Positions 7,920 through 16,810 of a DNA stretch of 64,000 bases are shown here, piece by piece; the first letter of the stretch is position 1; the number at the start of each line of letters is the position of its first letter. Both the position numbers and the translations under genes were made by a program. The stretch is from positions 1 to 64,000 of the forward strand of contig NZ_BOQL01000004.1 of NCBI RefSeq assembly GCF_018332655.1, read 5' to 3'. The notes under the pieces were generated by a model. The model worked only from the letters and a program-made list of their open reading frames with translations, was not told the origin of the DNA and did not search any database. This stretch comes from Actinoplanes auranticolor (lineage in GTDB: Bacteria; Actinomycetota; Actinomycetes; Mycobacteriales; Micromonosporaceae).

Positions 7920-8783
7920 TCAGGCAGCGTAAGCCACCGACTTGTGCATCCCCTGCACGTCGGTCACGGCCAGCCGCGACGCCATCGTGCTGCGCGCGGC
8001 GATCTGCGCCGCGTACGCCGCCCGGCGCCGCGCCACACAACCGTCACCCTTGGCCGACCCGGCGTCCTGCTGCTCCATGTGCGTGCTCAGACCGTTCTTG
8101 AGCAGCGCGAGGGCCTCGGTACGCAGCTGCGACACCCGCGACTCGGTGACCCCCAGCTCCGCGGCGACGTCGGCCAGCGGCCGCTCCTGCAGGAACGACG
8201 CCTCGACCACGAAACGCAGCCGCTCCGGTAGCACCGCCACCGCGTCATGCAGATAGCCGATCCGCTCACGGTGCAGCAGCGTCTCCTCCGGGTTCATCGA
8301 ATCGTCGGTGACCATGTCCTCGGCCGCCCCGACGGTGAAACCCTGCAACGACAGCACCGCCGCGCGCTGCACGTCGTCGTCGACCGTGGCCAGCTCGTTG
8401 ACCCCCACACCCAGCAGCTCGGCCAGCTCGGCCGGGCTCGGCGTACGGCCCAGCTGCGCGGTCAGCTCCTGACGCGCCACATCCGCCCGCCGGGCCCGCG
8501 CCCGCACCGAACGGCTCGCCCAGTCCATGCTGCGCAGCTCGTCCAGCAGCGCACCGCGGACCCGCACAGCGGCGAACCGGCCGAACGGGATCCCCCGGCC
8601 CGTGTCGAACGCCTGCGCGGCGGTGACCAGCGCGGCGTAACCGGCCGAGGCCAGGTCGTCACGGTGCACGTGGGCGGGAACCTTGAACAACATCTCGCGC
8701 ACCAGGTGACCCACCAGCGGCATGTTCTCGCGGATCAGCTGCTCCAGCTCGCGGCTGACGGTCTTCGTCGTGGCTGCGGACAT
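7920..8783 (-). CDS. Sigma-28 (FliA/WhiG-class) RNA polymerase sigma factor
   Basis: 287-residue sigma-70 family protein. Region 2 is seen in VHRDDLASAGYAALVTAAQ and the following GIPFGRFAAVRVRGALLDEL; region 3 spans the LTAQLGRTPSPAELAELLGV segment; region 4 ends with a helix-turn-helix (PLADVAAELGVTESRVSQLR). The RGALLDELRSMDW stretch is typical of FliA/WhiG, which direct flagellar or sporulation genes. The start is the ATG at 8783, preceded by GAGGGGG. After region 4 there is a 55-60 residue extension that is Ala/Arg-rich and longer than in FliA or WhiG. No anti-sigma gene is adjacent. In Actinoplanes relatives such factors control zoospore flagella, so a motility role is plausible but inferred. 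Confidence 0.88.
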   Translation of the reverse strand: MSAATTKTVSRELEQLIRENMPLVGHLVREMLFKVPAHVHRDDLASAGYAALVTAAQAFDTGRGIPFGRFAAVRVRGALLDELRSMDWASRSVRARARRADVARQELTAQLGRTPSPAELAELLGVGVNELATVDDDVQRAAVLSLQGFTVGAAEDMVTDDSMNPEETLLHRERIGYLHDAVAVLPERLRFVVEASFLQERPLADVAAELGVTESRVSQLRTEALALLKNGLSTHMEQQDAGSAKGDGCVARRRAAYAAQIAARSTMASRLAVTDVQGMHKSVAYAA

Positions 8784-9070
8784 CGTGTGTTCCCCCTCGT
8801 GTGTGTCGCCCGGTGACGGCTCACCGGCTGACAGGGGGAACTTTTCGTGGCGCGGGGTGCAGGCTCCGGTCGCGTTCGGTTGCCGGACGGTTGCACTGCG
8901 AAAAAGCCTAAAGTCCGCCCGAAGGCCGCTCCGAACTGCGCCGAACCCATTCCTCGCGCCCCGGACGACTCGTGACATCTGTCAGGGCATTCATGGATGA
9001 TCGGCTCTCCCCCGGCCCGGCACCGCCGGTCCACACTGGAACGACTCGCTGTCGTCCCACGGGGGGAAAC

Positions 9071-10039
9071 ATGAGAAAACTGCTGGCCGCCCTCATCACC
9101 GCCACCGCCACCGTCGCCGGAGCCGGCCTGGCCACCCCGGCCACCGCCGCACCCCGGCACTACACCGTCACCGACCTCGGCACCCTCGGCGGCCTCTCCA
9201 CCGAGGTCTACGACCTCAACGACAAAGGCGTCGCCGTCGGCCGCAGCCTCACCACCGACGGCGAGATGCACGCCTTCTCCTGGAGACGAGGAAAACTCAC
9301 CGTCCTCGCCACCCTGCCCGGCGGCCACTACGCCGAAGCCCACGGCATCAACGAATCCGGAGTCATCGCCGGCACCGCCCTCACCGCAACCGGCGAATCC
9401 CGCGCGGTCATCTGGCGCCACGGCCGCATCACCGACCTCGGCCAGGGCAGCAGCATCGGCTGGGACATCAACGACAACGGCCAGGTCCTCGTCTCCCGCG
9501 TCGACGAGACCGGAAGCCCGACCAGCCGCCTGATCTGGCACAACGGCACCACCACCACCGAGCTGGGCCCGGAGAACACCACCGCCCGCACCACCGGAAA
9601 GATCAACAACGAGGCCAAGGTCCTGGTGCTCTTCGACGAGACCTACCTCGGCTTTCAGCAGTACGGCTCCACCAGCGGCTTCGGCCCCCTCGCCACACCC
9701 GGCCGCAACTACCCCAACGACCTCAACAACAGCGGCATCATCGCCGGCCACTCCACCGATGAGCTGGGACGGACCAGGCCCGTGACGTACCCGCTCGGCC
9801 CGACGGAGCTGGGCACCCTCGGCGGCCCCGACGGCAACGCCACCGCGGTCAACGACAACGGCGTCTTCGCCGGCGTGGCCCAGACCCCGGACGGCACCAG
9901 CCGGCCGGTCCTGTGGCGCGACCGTCACATCGTCGACCTGACCACACGTGGTCTCAGCGGCAATGAGATGCCCGTGGGGATCAACAACCGGGGGCAGATG
10001 ATCGCTGCTGTCGACTTCCGCGCCGTTTTCATCAGCTGA
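9071..10039 (+). CDS. HAF-repeat extracellular protein
   Basis: 322-residue secreted protein. Residues 1-27 form a signal peptide ending in ATAA. The mature part is built of repeats of about 45 residues with the HAF-family pattern: DLGTLGG-type starts, then G(I/V)N(D/E)xGxxxG and a W-R-x-G-x-(I/L)-x-D-L strand. Examples are YTVTDLGTLGG, AHGINESGVIAG and AVIWRHGRITDLG, and a second copy of LGTLGG lies near residue 250. The family is predicted to form a beta-propeller; no catalytic role is known to me. A GGGGGA ribosome site precedes the ATG at 9071. The gene is divergent from the sigma-factor gene, with 287 bp between them that hold both promoters. Confidence 0.8.
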   Translation: MRKLLAALITATATVAGAGLATPATAAPRHYTVTDLGTLGGLSTEVYDLNDKGVAVGRSLTTDGEMHAFSWRRGKLTVLATLPGGHYAEAHGINESGVIAGTALTATGESRAVIWRHGRITDLGQGSSIGWDINDNGQVLVSRVDETGSPTSRLIWHNGTTTTELGPENTTARTTGKINNEAKVLVLFDETYLGFQQYGSTSGFGPLATPGRNYPNDLNNSGIIAGHSTDELGRTRPVTYPLGPTELGTLGGPDGNATAVNDNGVFAGVAQTPDGTSRPVLWRDRHIVDLTTRGLSGNEMPVGINNRGQMIAAVDFRAVFIS

Positions 10040-10144
10040 CCGGCCGCTGGCCGCTTAGGCCACCTGCTCGGCACCTACGGCCGCACCACAGCGCGCCGAG
10101 CCGCGCCGCGCCGGACCGCGCCCAAAAGCGGTAGCCCACCCCGC

Positions 10145-10150
10145 AACAAT
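10145..10150 (+). promoter_or_regulatory. -10 element AACAAT, leaderless start
   Basis: The hexamer is exactly 6 nt before the ATG at 10157 and there is no ribosome site, consistent with leaderless transcription. Confidence 0.45.
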
Positions 10151-10156
10151 CAACTT

Positions 10157-10684
10157 ATGGAAGCGACCCACACCGCCCTGGTCATCGAGGTCCCCGCCGC
10201 CGAATCGGCCGTCGGAACCCACCGCGCCACCCTCGACCGCGCCGCCTCCTGGGGCGTGCCGGCCCACATCACCCTCGTCTTCCCCTTCCTGCCACCCGAC
10301 GAGATCAACGACGACGCCTTAGCCGCCGTCCAGGAGATCGCCGCCGCGGAGCCCTCCTTCGAACTCACCCTCGACCGCATCGGGTGGTTCGGCGACACCG
10401 TGGCCTGGCTCGCCCCGAACCCGGCCCGGCCCTTCATCACCCTCACCGCCGCCCTGGCCGCCCGGTTCCCGCAGGCCCAGCCCTACGGCGGCGCCTTCGA
10501 CGAGACGATCCCCCACCTCACCATCGGCCACGACCACCCCCGCCCCACCCTCGAAGCGGCCGCCACCGCGGTCACCGGGCACCTGCCGATCACCACCACC
10601 GTCAGCACCATCCACCTGCTCGCCGGCCTCCGCGAACCCGGCGACAACTGGCACCGAGTCGCCGCCTTCCCGCTCGGGGCTTGA
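10157..10684 (+). CDS. 2H phosphoesterase (2'-5' RNA ligase-like)
   Basis: 175-residue protein of the 2H superfamily. The two H-x-T motifs are HIT at 37-39 (PAHITLVFPF) and HLT at 120-122 (IPHLTIGH), spaced as expected for the pseudo-symmetric active site. Members hydrolyse 2',3'-cyclic or 2'-5' phosphodiester bonds in RNA or nucleotides; the substrate here is unknown. It is a single-gene unit whose likely leaderless promoter sits directly before the ATG. It converges with the VOC gene, with only 6 bp between the stops. Confidence 0.8.
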   Translation: MEATHTALVIEVPAAESAVGTHRATLDRAASWGVPAHITLVFPFLPPDEINDDALAAVQEIAAAEPSFELTLDRIGWFGDTVAWLAPNPARPFITLTAALAARFPQAQPYGGAFDETIPHLTIGHDHPRPTLEAAATAVTGHLPITTTVSTIHLLAGLREPGDNWHRVAAFPLGA

Positions 10685-10690
10685 CACGCC

Positions 10691-11113
10691 TCAGCCGGCC
10701 ACGCAGAACTCGTTGCCCTCCGGATCCGCCAGCACCACGTGGTGCGTCCCGTCCACCCTCAGGACCGAAGCCCCCGCGCTCACCAACTGCGCCACCTTCG
10801 CCTCGACCCGCTCCCAGACCTGCTCCGCCGTCCCGTGCCGGCCCACCCGTACGTCCAGGTGCAGCCTGTTCTTCGCCACCTTCGGCTCCGGCACCTCCAG
10901 GAACACCAGCCGCGGCCCCACCCCCTCCGGATCGTGCAACCACGCCCCTTCGCCCTCGTCATCCCCCGGCGGGCCGAAGGACGCCGCCCACTCCTCGCGC
11001 GTCCGGTACGGCGCCGGCGGCGGCTCGTCCACATAGCCCAGCGCCAGCTTCCAGAACTCAGCCAGCGCCACCGCCCCCGCGCAGTCGAACGTCAGATCCA
11101 CCCGCAACGCCAT
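10691..11113 (-). CDS. VOC (glyoxalase/bleomycin-resistance fold) protein
   Basis: 140-residue protein of the vicinal-oxygen-chelate fold. It starts with the LTFDCAGAVALAEFWKLALGY pattern typical of one actinobacterial subgroup and ends with the second beta-alpha-beta-beta module (VLADPEGNEFCVAG). Metal-ligand positions seem partly retained (HLDVRV and the Glu in GNEF). Substrate unknown; such proteins include dioxygenases, isomerases and drug-binding proteins. The ATG at 11113 is preferred over the GTG one codon earlier because GGGGG lies about 6 nt upstream of it. Confidence 0.75.
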   Translation of the reverse strand: MALRVDLTFDCAGAVALAEFWKLALGYVDEPPPAPYRTREEWAASFGPPGDDEGEGAWLHDPEGVGPRLVFLEVPEPKVAKNRLHLDVRVGRHGTAEQVWERVEAKVAQLVSAGASVLRVDGTHHVVLADPEGNEFCVAG

Positions 11114-11184
11114 CACGCACCCCCGGTTCCGCTGTCAGCGATCACATCTTCCGCCGCGGGTACGACGAAGGCATCGTCGACGCC

Positions 11185-12180
11185 ATGAAGCTGCTCGTGC
11201 TCGGAGGAACCGGATTCGTCGGCCCCGCCATCGTCGACGAGGCCCGCACCCGCGGCTACGCCGTCACCGTCCTCAACCGCGGCCACCAGCCGTCCCCGCC
11301 GGGCACCACCGTCCTGACCGGCGACCGCCACAGCCCCGACGGCCTGACCGCCCTCACCGGCGGCACCTGGGACCTGGTCGTCGACACCTGGTCCGGGCGC
11401 CCCAGCGCCGTCCGCGACGCAGCCCGGGCCCTCGACGGCCACGCCGGCCACTACACGTACCTCTCGAGCCGCAGTGTCCACGCCGACACCGACACCGCCG
11501 CCCGCACCGAGGACGACCCGGTCGTCGACGCCGACCCGGACTCCGACGACGACACCGACTACTCGGCGGCCAAGCGCGGCGCCGAGCTCGCCGCGGAACA
11601 GAACTTCACCGGCCCCGTCCTGCACGCCCGCGCCGGGCTCATCCTGGGACCGCGGGAGAACATCGGCCGCCTCCCCTGGTGGCTCAACCGCCTGGCCCGC
11701 GGCGGCCCCACCCTGGCCCCCGGCCCGCACGACCGGAAACTGCAGTACATCGACGCCCGCGACCTGGCGACCTGGATGCTCGACGCGGCCGAACAGGGCG
11801 CCACCGGCCCCTACAACGTGGTCAGCCCGCCCGGGCACACCACGATGGGCGAGCTGCTGGAAACGGCGAACGAGGTCACCGGCAACCGCGCCGAGCTGCG
11901 CTGGGCCGGCCCGGAGGCCATCGTGGCCGCCGGCATCGAGCCCTGGATGGACCTGCCGATCTGGCTCACCGGCCACGACCACGACTTCATGCACGGCGCC
12001 GACGTCACCAAGGCCCAGCGCCTCGGCCTGAAGATCCGCCCGGTGGGCGAGACCATCGCCGACACCTGGACCTGGCTGCAAGCCATCGGCGGTACGGCGC
12101 CACAACGCCCCGACCGCACCCCCGTCGGCCTGGACCCGGCCCGCGAAGCAGCATTCCTGGCAGCGATGCACCAAGGCTGA
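11185..12180 (+). CDS. NAD-dependent epimerase/dehydratase (extended SDR)
   Basis: 331-residue Rossmann-fold protein. The N terminus MKLLVLGGTGFVG carries the GxxGxxG dinucleotide-binding motif and the catalytic YxxxK appears as YSAAK in the middle. The region around LPWWLNRLARGGPTLAPGP and YIDARDLATWMLDA is typical of the extended SDR group related to isoflavone reductases and nucleotide-sugar epimerases. The ATG at 11185 is the natural start because the Rossmann strand begins at residue 2; the longer in-frame upstream sequence is antisense to the VOC gene. Substrate unknown. It precedes the siderophore operon by 290 bp and is probably a separate unit. Confidence 0.8.
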   Translation: MKLLVLGGTGFVGPAIVDEARTRGYAVTVLNRGHQPSPPGTTVLTGDRHSPDGLTALTGGTWDLVVDTWSGRPSAVRDAARALDGHAGHYTYLSSRSVHADTDTAARTEDDPVVDADPDSDDDTDYSAAKRGAELAAEQNFTGPVLHARAGLILGPRENIGRLPWWLNRLARGGPTLAPGPHDRKLQYIDARDLATWMLDAAEQGATGPYNVVSPPGHTTMGELLETANEVTGNRAELRWAGPEAIVAAGIEPWMDLPIWLTGHDHDFMHGADVTKAQRLGLKIRPVGETIADTWTWLQAIGGTAPQRPDRTPVGLDPAREAAFLAAMHQG

Positions 12181-12399
12181 AGGCCGGCCACGTACGAACC
12201 CCGCACGGTGGCTACGGACAAGGCCCCGACGAACATCCCACAGCGCCGGCAGTTGACCCGGGCTCACTCGCCGGTGAGTCCCGGCCGTGCCCACCCACGA
12301 AGCGGCCACCAACCCCGAAGCTGAATCCAAATCGGGCGGAGTCGTTGATTCCTTTTTGGTTTGACCCTGCCGTGCGCGGATGGCCGAGCGCACACCCTG

Positions 12400-12415
12400 T
12401 AAGGCATCCTAGGAT
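12400..12415 (+). promoter_or_regulatory. Shared element TAAGGCATCCTAGGAT upstream of the siderophore operon
   Basis: This 16-bp sequence contains the perfect palindrome ATCCTAGGAT and lies 56 nt before the GTG of the first NIS synthetase. The identical 16 bp occur again at 25583-25598. CCTAGG is rare in such GC-rich DNA. It could be an operator or could include a TAGGAT -10 hexamer. It does not fit the DmdR/IdeR iron-box consensus well. Confidence 0.5.
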
Positions 12416-12471
12416 GTTGATGGATGGGCCCGGCCCGAACCCGGCGAGCCGACTGCCGGAGAATACGACCC

Positions 12472-14052
12472 GTGCCCACACCACCGACCACCCCAGCACC
12501 ACCCGACGGGCACACCGCCGACCCCGCCCGAACCCGTGCCGACCTGCACAAACACCGCCCGGACCTGGTCACCGCCTACGACGCGGCCCTCCCGGCGGCC
12601 CGAGCCGCGATCCTGTCGCGCCTCCTCAACGCCCTCCATCACGAGCCGATCCCGGGCGTAACCCACCGTGCACACCATGTCGAACTCTCCGACGGCCGCA
12701 CCCTCACCGCCCCCGCCGCGGCCACCCTGCCCTTCGCCACCCCGCAACCCGGCCTCACCGCCCACCTGACCGACTCCGACCGGTCACGGGACGAGGCCCA
12801 CGACGACCCCGCCGCCCTCCTGCGCGCACTGGACCTCGGCCCGCACACCGAACGCCTGGCCCGCGAGATCGACAACAGCGTCGCCAACCTCGCTCTGGCC
12901 TACGCCGACCCCCCGCCCACCCGCGCCGCCCAGGAACGCAGGAACGCCGAAGGCGACCCCGACGGCCTGGGCCGCCTCGAGCAACGGGTCCTCGACGGCC
13001 ACCCCCTGCACCCCTGTACCCGCACCCGCGGCGGCATGACGGTCGCCGACGTCCTGGCCTACGCCCCGGAGCACCGCCCGGTCATCCGCCTGCGCCGCCT
13101 CGCCGTCCCGCCCGCCCGCTGGTACGGCGACACCCCACCGGTCCTCTACGCCCACCCCTGGCAGGCCGGACGCCTCATCGACCGCTACCCGTGGCTGACC
13201 GACGCCGGCCAGACCGAGCCCGTGCGGCCCCTGATGTCGCTGCGGACCGTCGCCCCGCTGTCCGGCGCCGACCATGTCAAGACGGCCGTCGACATCCAGA
13301 TGACCTCCGCCGTGCGTACCGTCTCCCCGGCCGCGGTCCGCAACGGCCCGCGACTGTCCGCCCTGCTCGAGACCCTCACCGCCGATCTGCCCCTGACCGT
13401 CCTGCGGGAGACCGCCGCCGGCGCGGTCCTGATCGACGGCCGGCCCCAGCGCCACCTCGCGTACCTGCGCCGCCAGGCCCCGCGGATCACCGCGACCGAG
13501 ACGGTCCTGCCCCTGGGCGCCCTGCCCCTGCTGCTCCCCCGGCTCGCCACCGACCCGTACGCGTGGTGGCACGACCTCGTGCACCGGCTGCTGCCGCCGC
13601 TGCTGACCGTGCTGGACCGCGGCGTCGCGCTGGAGGCCCACGGCCAGAACACGCTGCTGGTGCTCGACGGCGACCGGCCGGCCCGGATCGTCTACCGCGA
13701 CCTCGGCGGGGTCCGGGTCAGCGCCCGCCGCCTGCGCGCCCACGGCGTCGAGGCGCCCCCGATCGAGGGTGACCTGCCCTCCGACGACCCGGACGTGCTG
13801 CGCACCAAGCTGACCGCCGCCGTCCTGGGCACGGTGACCGCGCAGCTCGTCGCCGTGCTGGCCCGGGCCGGCGCCGACCCGGCCCGGCTGTGGGCGTCAG
13901 CGGCCGCCGCGATCCGTGGCACCGCGACGGACGACGCGGCGCGGCTGCTCAGCGACCCGCTGCCGGTCAAGGCGACCACGGCGATGCGGCTGGCCGACGA
14001 CCCGCTCGACGACCTCTGGACCACTCACGACAACCCGATGGCGGGGGCATGA
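12472..14052 (+). CDS. NIS siderophore synthetase, IucA/IucC family (first copy)
   Basis: 526-residue enzyme of the ATP-dependent NRPS-independent siderophore synthetase family, which adenylates a carboxylic acid (usually citrate) and condenses it with an amine or alcohol. The family motif GHPLHPCTRTRGG matches the N-terminal ATP-loop consensus GHPxHPxxKxRxG, with Arg replacing Lys. The KTAVDIQMTSAVRT and RNGP segments are the central phosphate-binding motif, and GVALEAHGQNTLL plus YRDLGG form the C-terminal palm signature. It is shorter than typical members (580-620 residues). The GTG at 12472 was chosen because upstream codons look non-coding and GGAGA lies about 9 nt before it. It overlaps the next gene by ATGA. 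Iron regulation is expected but not visible. Confidence 0.85.
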   Translation: MPTPPTTPAPPDGHTADPARTRADLHKHRPDLVTAYDAALPAARAAILSRLLNALHHEPIPGVTHRAHHVELSDGRTLTAPAAATLPFATPQPGLTAHLTDSDRSRDEAHDDPAALLRALDLGPHTERLAREIDNSVANLALAYADPPPTRAAQERRNAEGDPDGLGRLEQRVLDGHPLHPCTRTRGGMTVADVLAYAPEHRPVIRLRRLAVPPARWYGDTPPVLYAHPWQAGRLIDRYPWLTDAGQTEPVRPLMSLRTVAPLSGADHVKTAVDIQMTSAVRTVSPAAVRNGPRLSALLETLTADLPLTVLRETAAGAVLIDGRPQRHLAYLRRQAPRITATETVLPLGALPLLLPRLATDPYAWWHDLVHRLLPPLLTVLDRGVALEAHGQNTLLVLDGDRPARIVYRDLGGVRVSARRLRAHGVEAPPIEGDLPSDDPDVLRTKLTAAVLGTVTAQLVAVLARAGADPARLWASAAAAIRGTATDDAARLLSDPLPVKATTAMRLADDPLDDLWTTHDNPMAGA

Positions 14053-15665
14053 CACGCAGCCTGGCGACCCGGCTCTCCCTCACTGCCGCCCATACCGGCG
14101 CGGCCCTGGCCGTGCACGCACCGCAGCTCAGCGACCGGTTCACCGCCGCGCTGCCCGAGGCCGCCGACGTCGTGGGGCGACGGCTGCGCGGCGCACTGGT
14201 GCGCGAGGGCATCGTGCCGGCCGCGGCCGGCGACCGGATGCACGCCTTCCACCGGGTCGAGTACGCCGCCGCCGGGGCCGACGACCCCGCTGATCTACTG
14301 CCGGAGCGGCTGCCGGGCAACGCCGCCGGGTTCGCCGCCGAGCTGCGCAACGCCGTGGTGAACCTGGCCGTCGCGATGGCCCGGCAGGAGCACCTGCCGG
14401 CCACCGACCCCGATCACGCCGCCGTCGCCGGGGAGCGGCTCGCCGTCGCCGGGCACAACCTGCACCCCTGCGGGCGGACCCGGCTCGGCTGGGACACCAG
14501 CGACGTGCTCGCCCACGACCTGGAGGCCGGGCACACCCGGCTGGGGTTCCTGGCCGTCCGCGACGAGCTGCACCTGGGCGACGACGTCGGCGCCGCCCTG
14601 CGGGAGGTCTATCCGCAGCTGCCGCCGGCGCCGGCCGGTTACCGGTTGCAGCCCGTGCACGCCTGGCAGCGCGACGCCGTGGTGCCGGCGCGCTACGGCG
14701 AGCTGCTGGGCAGCGGGGCGCTGCGGATCCTCGACGACGAGCTCGACGCGATCCCGACCGCGGCGTTGCGGACCCTGCTGCTGCCGGTCGCCGCCGACGG
14801 CACCCGGCGCTACGTGAAGGTGTCGCTGGACATCCAGGTCACCTCGACGCGGCGCAGCATCAGCGTCGCCAGCACCCGCAACGGCCCGGCCGTGTCCGTG
14901 CTGCTGCACCGGCTCGTCGCCGAGGACCCGGCCGCGGACCGGCTGCTGCTGATGGCCGAGACCGCCGGGGCGGCCGTACCGGCCGGGTCCGGGCGCGACA
15001 TGGCCGCGATCATGCGCGACGGTCTCACCGGTCGGCTGCGCCCCGGCGAGCGGGCCGTGCCGGGTGGGGCGCTGCCGTTCGTCGCGGCCGGGCTGGTGGC
15101 CGAATTCGCCACGAGTACGGGCCGGCGCGACGACGCGGGCGCGGCGGCGGCGTTCCTGGACGCGTACACCCGGCTGGTGCTGCCGCCGCTGCTGCGGCTG
15201 ACCCTGCGCGGGGTGGCCCTGGAGGCGCACCTGCAGAACTGCCTGCCCACGTTCACCGGCGGGGTGCCGCAGCGGCTCGCCGTGCGCGACTTCGCCGGGT
15301 TGCGGCTGCACCCGGGCCGGCTGGCCGCCGCCGGGCACGAGGTGAGCCTGTGGCCCGGCTCGGTGGTCGGCACGGACGACGCCACTGTGCTGCGGGCGAA
15401 GATCGGCTACACCGCGTTCCAGGCCCACCTGGGTGAGCTGGTGATCCGGCTCGGCGAGTCGCACTCCCTCGACGAGGACGCCGCCTGGCGGATCGTGCGG
15501 GCCGTCGTCGACGAGACCTACGCCGGGCAGGGCGAGCTCGCAGCGCAGGACCACGCGGCGTTCACCGCGCCGACCGTGCCGCACAAGGCGCTGGTGCGGA
15601 TGCGCCTGGCCGGGGCCGGCGACGAGTACCTGCCGGTGGAGAATCCCCTGCATGCCGGCGCCTGA
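14049..15665 (+). CDS. NIS siderophore synthetase, IucA/IucC family (second copy)
   Basis: 538-residue paralogue of the preceding protein. Motifs: AGHNLHPCGRTRLG (ATP loop; Asn replaces the first Pro and Arg the usual Lys), KVSLDIQVTSTRRSIS followed by STRNGP (triphosphate binding), and GVALEAHLQNCLP with VRDFAG (acceptor side). Two NIS enzymes in tandem normally acylate the two ends of a citrate-type core or build and then extend an amide chain, as in staphyloferrin A and B assembly. The start ATG is fused to the previous stop (ATGA) and the 3' end overlaps the decarboxylase gene by 14 nt, so the three are translationally coupled. Confidence 0.85.
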   Translation: MTRSLATRLSLTAAHTGAALAVHAPQLSDRFTAALPEAADVVGRRLRGALVREGIVPAAAGDRMHAFHRVEYAAAGADDPADLLPERLPGNAAGFAAELRNAVVNLAVAMARQEHLPATDPDHAAVAGERLAVAGHNLHPCGRTRLGWDTSDVLAHDLEAGHTRLGFLAVRDELHLGDDVGAALREVYPQLPPAPAGYRLQPVHAWQRDAVVPARYGELLGSGALRILDDELDAIPTAALRTLLLPVAADGTRRYVKVSLDIQVTSTRRSISVASTRNGPAVSVLLHRLVAEDPAADRLLLMAETAGAAVPAGSGRDMAAIMRDGLTGRLRPGERAVPGGALPFVAAGLVAEFATSTGRRDDAGAAAAFLDAYTRLVLPPLLRLTLRGVALEAHLQNCLPTFTGGVPQRLAVRDFAGLRLHPGRLAAAGHEVSLWPGSVVGTDDATVLRAKIGYTAFQAHLGELVIRLGESHSLDEDAAWRIVRAVVDETYAGQGELAAQDHAAFTAPTVPHKALVRMRLAGAGDEYLPVENPLHAGA

Positions 15666-16809
15666 GCACGTCACCGCCGCGCTGCGGGCGCTGCCCCGGC
15701 CGATGTGTGCGTACGTCTACGACACGGCCGCGCTGCGGGACCGGGCCGCTGCCGTGCGCGCCGCGCTGCCGCCGGGCACGACCCTGCTGTACGCGGTGAA
15801 GGCCAACGGGCACCCGGCTGTGGTGCGTACCCTCGGCGCGGCCTGCGACGGCCTGGAGGTGGCCTCGGGCGGTGAGCTCGACCTGGCGGTCGCGGCCGGC
15901 GCCGGCCGGATCGTCTTCGGCGGACCGGCCAAGACCGACGCCGAGCTGGCCGCCGCCGTGGCCGCCGGCGCGCAGGTCAACGTGGAGAGCGGCCACGAGC
16001 TGCGGCGCCTGGACCGGGCCGCCCGGGCGGCCGGGACGGTCGTGGACGCAGCGGTACGGGTCAACCGCGCGCAGGCCGCGCTGCCCGGCAGCCACGCCAT
16101 GACCGGTACGCCCACCCCGTTCGGCGTCGACGAGCAGGAACTGGCCCGGGTGCTGGCGCTGCCGCTCACCTCGGTGCGGATCACCGGCTTCCACCTGCAC
16201 GCCGTGTCGAACAACCTGGACGCCGCCGCCCACGCCCGGTTCATCGCCGGCGCCCTCGACTGGTCGGTGGCCGCCGCCGCCCGGCACGGGCTGAGCCTGC
16301 GGCTGGTCAACGTCGGCGGCGGCCTGGGCGTCGACTACCTCAGCGACGCCACCATCGACCTCGGTGAGCTGCGCGCGGGCCTGGCCGGGCTGACGGTTCC
16401 CCCCGGGGTGGAGCTGATCGTCGAGCCGGGCCGGATCCTGGCCGCCGACGCCGGCTGGTACGCCGCCGAGGTCCTCGACCTCAAGCACACCCACGGCCGC
16501 TGGTTCGCGGTGCTGCGCGGCGGCACCCACCACTTCCGGCTGCCCGCCGCCTGGGGCTACAGCCACCCGTTCACCGTGCTGGCCGTCGACGACTGGCCGT
16601 ACGAGTGGCCCCGCCCCGAGGTCGCCGACGTCACCGTGGACGCCGTCGGCGAGCTGTGCACCCCGCGCGACGTCCTCGCCCGCGACCAGGGCGTGGACCG
16701 GCTGCGCATCGGTGACGTGCTGGTCTTCGCCCGCACCGGCGCGTACGGCTGGGACATCTCCCACCACGACTTCCTGCGCCACCCACCGCCGCGATTCGAG
16801 GTGCTCTGA
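15652..16809 (+). CDS. Type III PLP-dependent decarboxylase, SbnH-like
   Basis: 385-residue alanine-racemase-fold decarboxylase. The PLP lysine is in LLYAVKANGHP; the phosphate-binding glycine loop is NVGGGLGVDY; EPGR follows; the active-site Cys is in GELCTPRD; and the C terminus has GAYGWDISHHDF, seen in siderophore-linked members of the DAP/ornithine decarboxylase family. In staphyloferrin B synthesis SbnH decarboxylates a citryl-diaminopropionate intermediate to expose an amine for the next NIS enzyme. The same logic (condense, decarboxylate, condense) fits here, but the amino acid used cannot be read from sequence. It overlaps the second NIS gene and ends 1 nt before the Nudix gene. Confidence 0.85.
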   Translation: MPAPEHVTAALRALPRPMCAYVYDTAALRDRAAAVRAALPPGTTLLYAVKANGHPAVVRTLGAACDGLEVASGGELDLAVAAGAGRIVFGGPAKTDAELAAAVAAGAQVNVESGHELRRLDRAARAAGTVVDAAVRVNRAQAALPGSHAMTGTPTPFGVDEQELARVLALPLTSVRITGFHLHAVSNNLDAAAHARFIAGALDWSVAAAARHGLSLRLVNVGGGLGVDYLSDATIDLGELRAGLAGLTVPPGVELIVEPGRILAADAGWYAAEVLDLKHTHGRWFAVLRGGTHHFRLPAAWGYSHPFTVLAVDDWPYEWPRPEVADVTVDAVGELCTPRDVLARDQGVDRLRIGDVLVFARTGAYGWDISHHDFLRHPPPRFEVL

Positions 16810-16810
16810 C

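Noticed and set aside
10384..11184. Long N-terminal extension of the epimerase
   Set aside because: It is antisense to the VOC gene and to part of the 2H gene, is Pro/Arg-rich, and the Rossmann motif begins right after the ATG at 11185.
12398..12420. Iron box (DmdR/IdeR site) before the siderophore operon
   Set aside because: The sequence does not follow the TTAGGTTAGGCTAACCTAA pattern and the same 16 bp precede a gene with no iron link.
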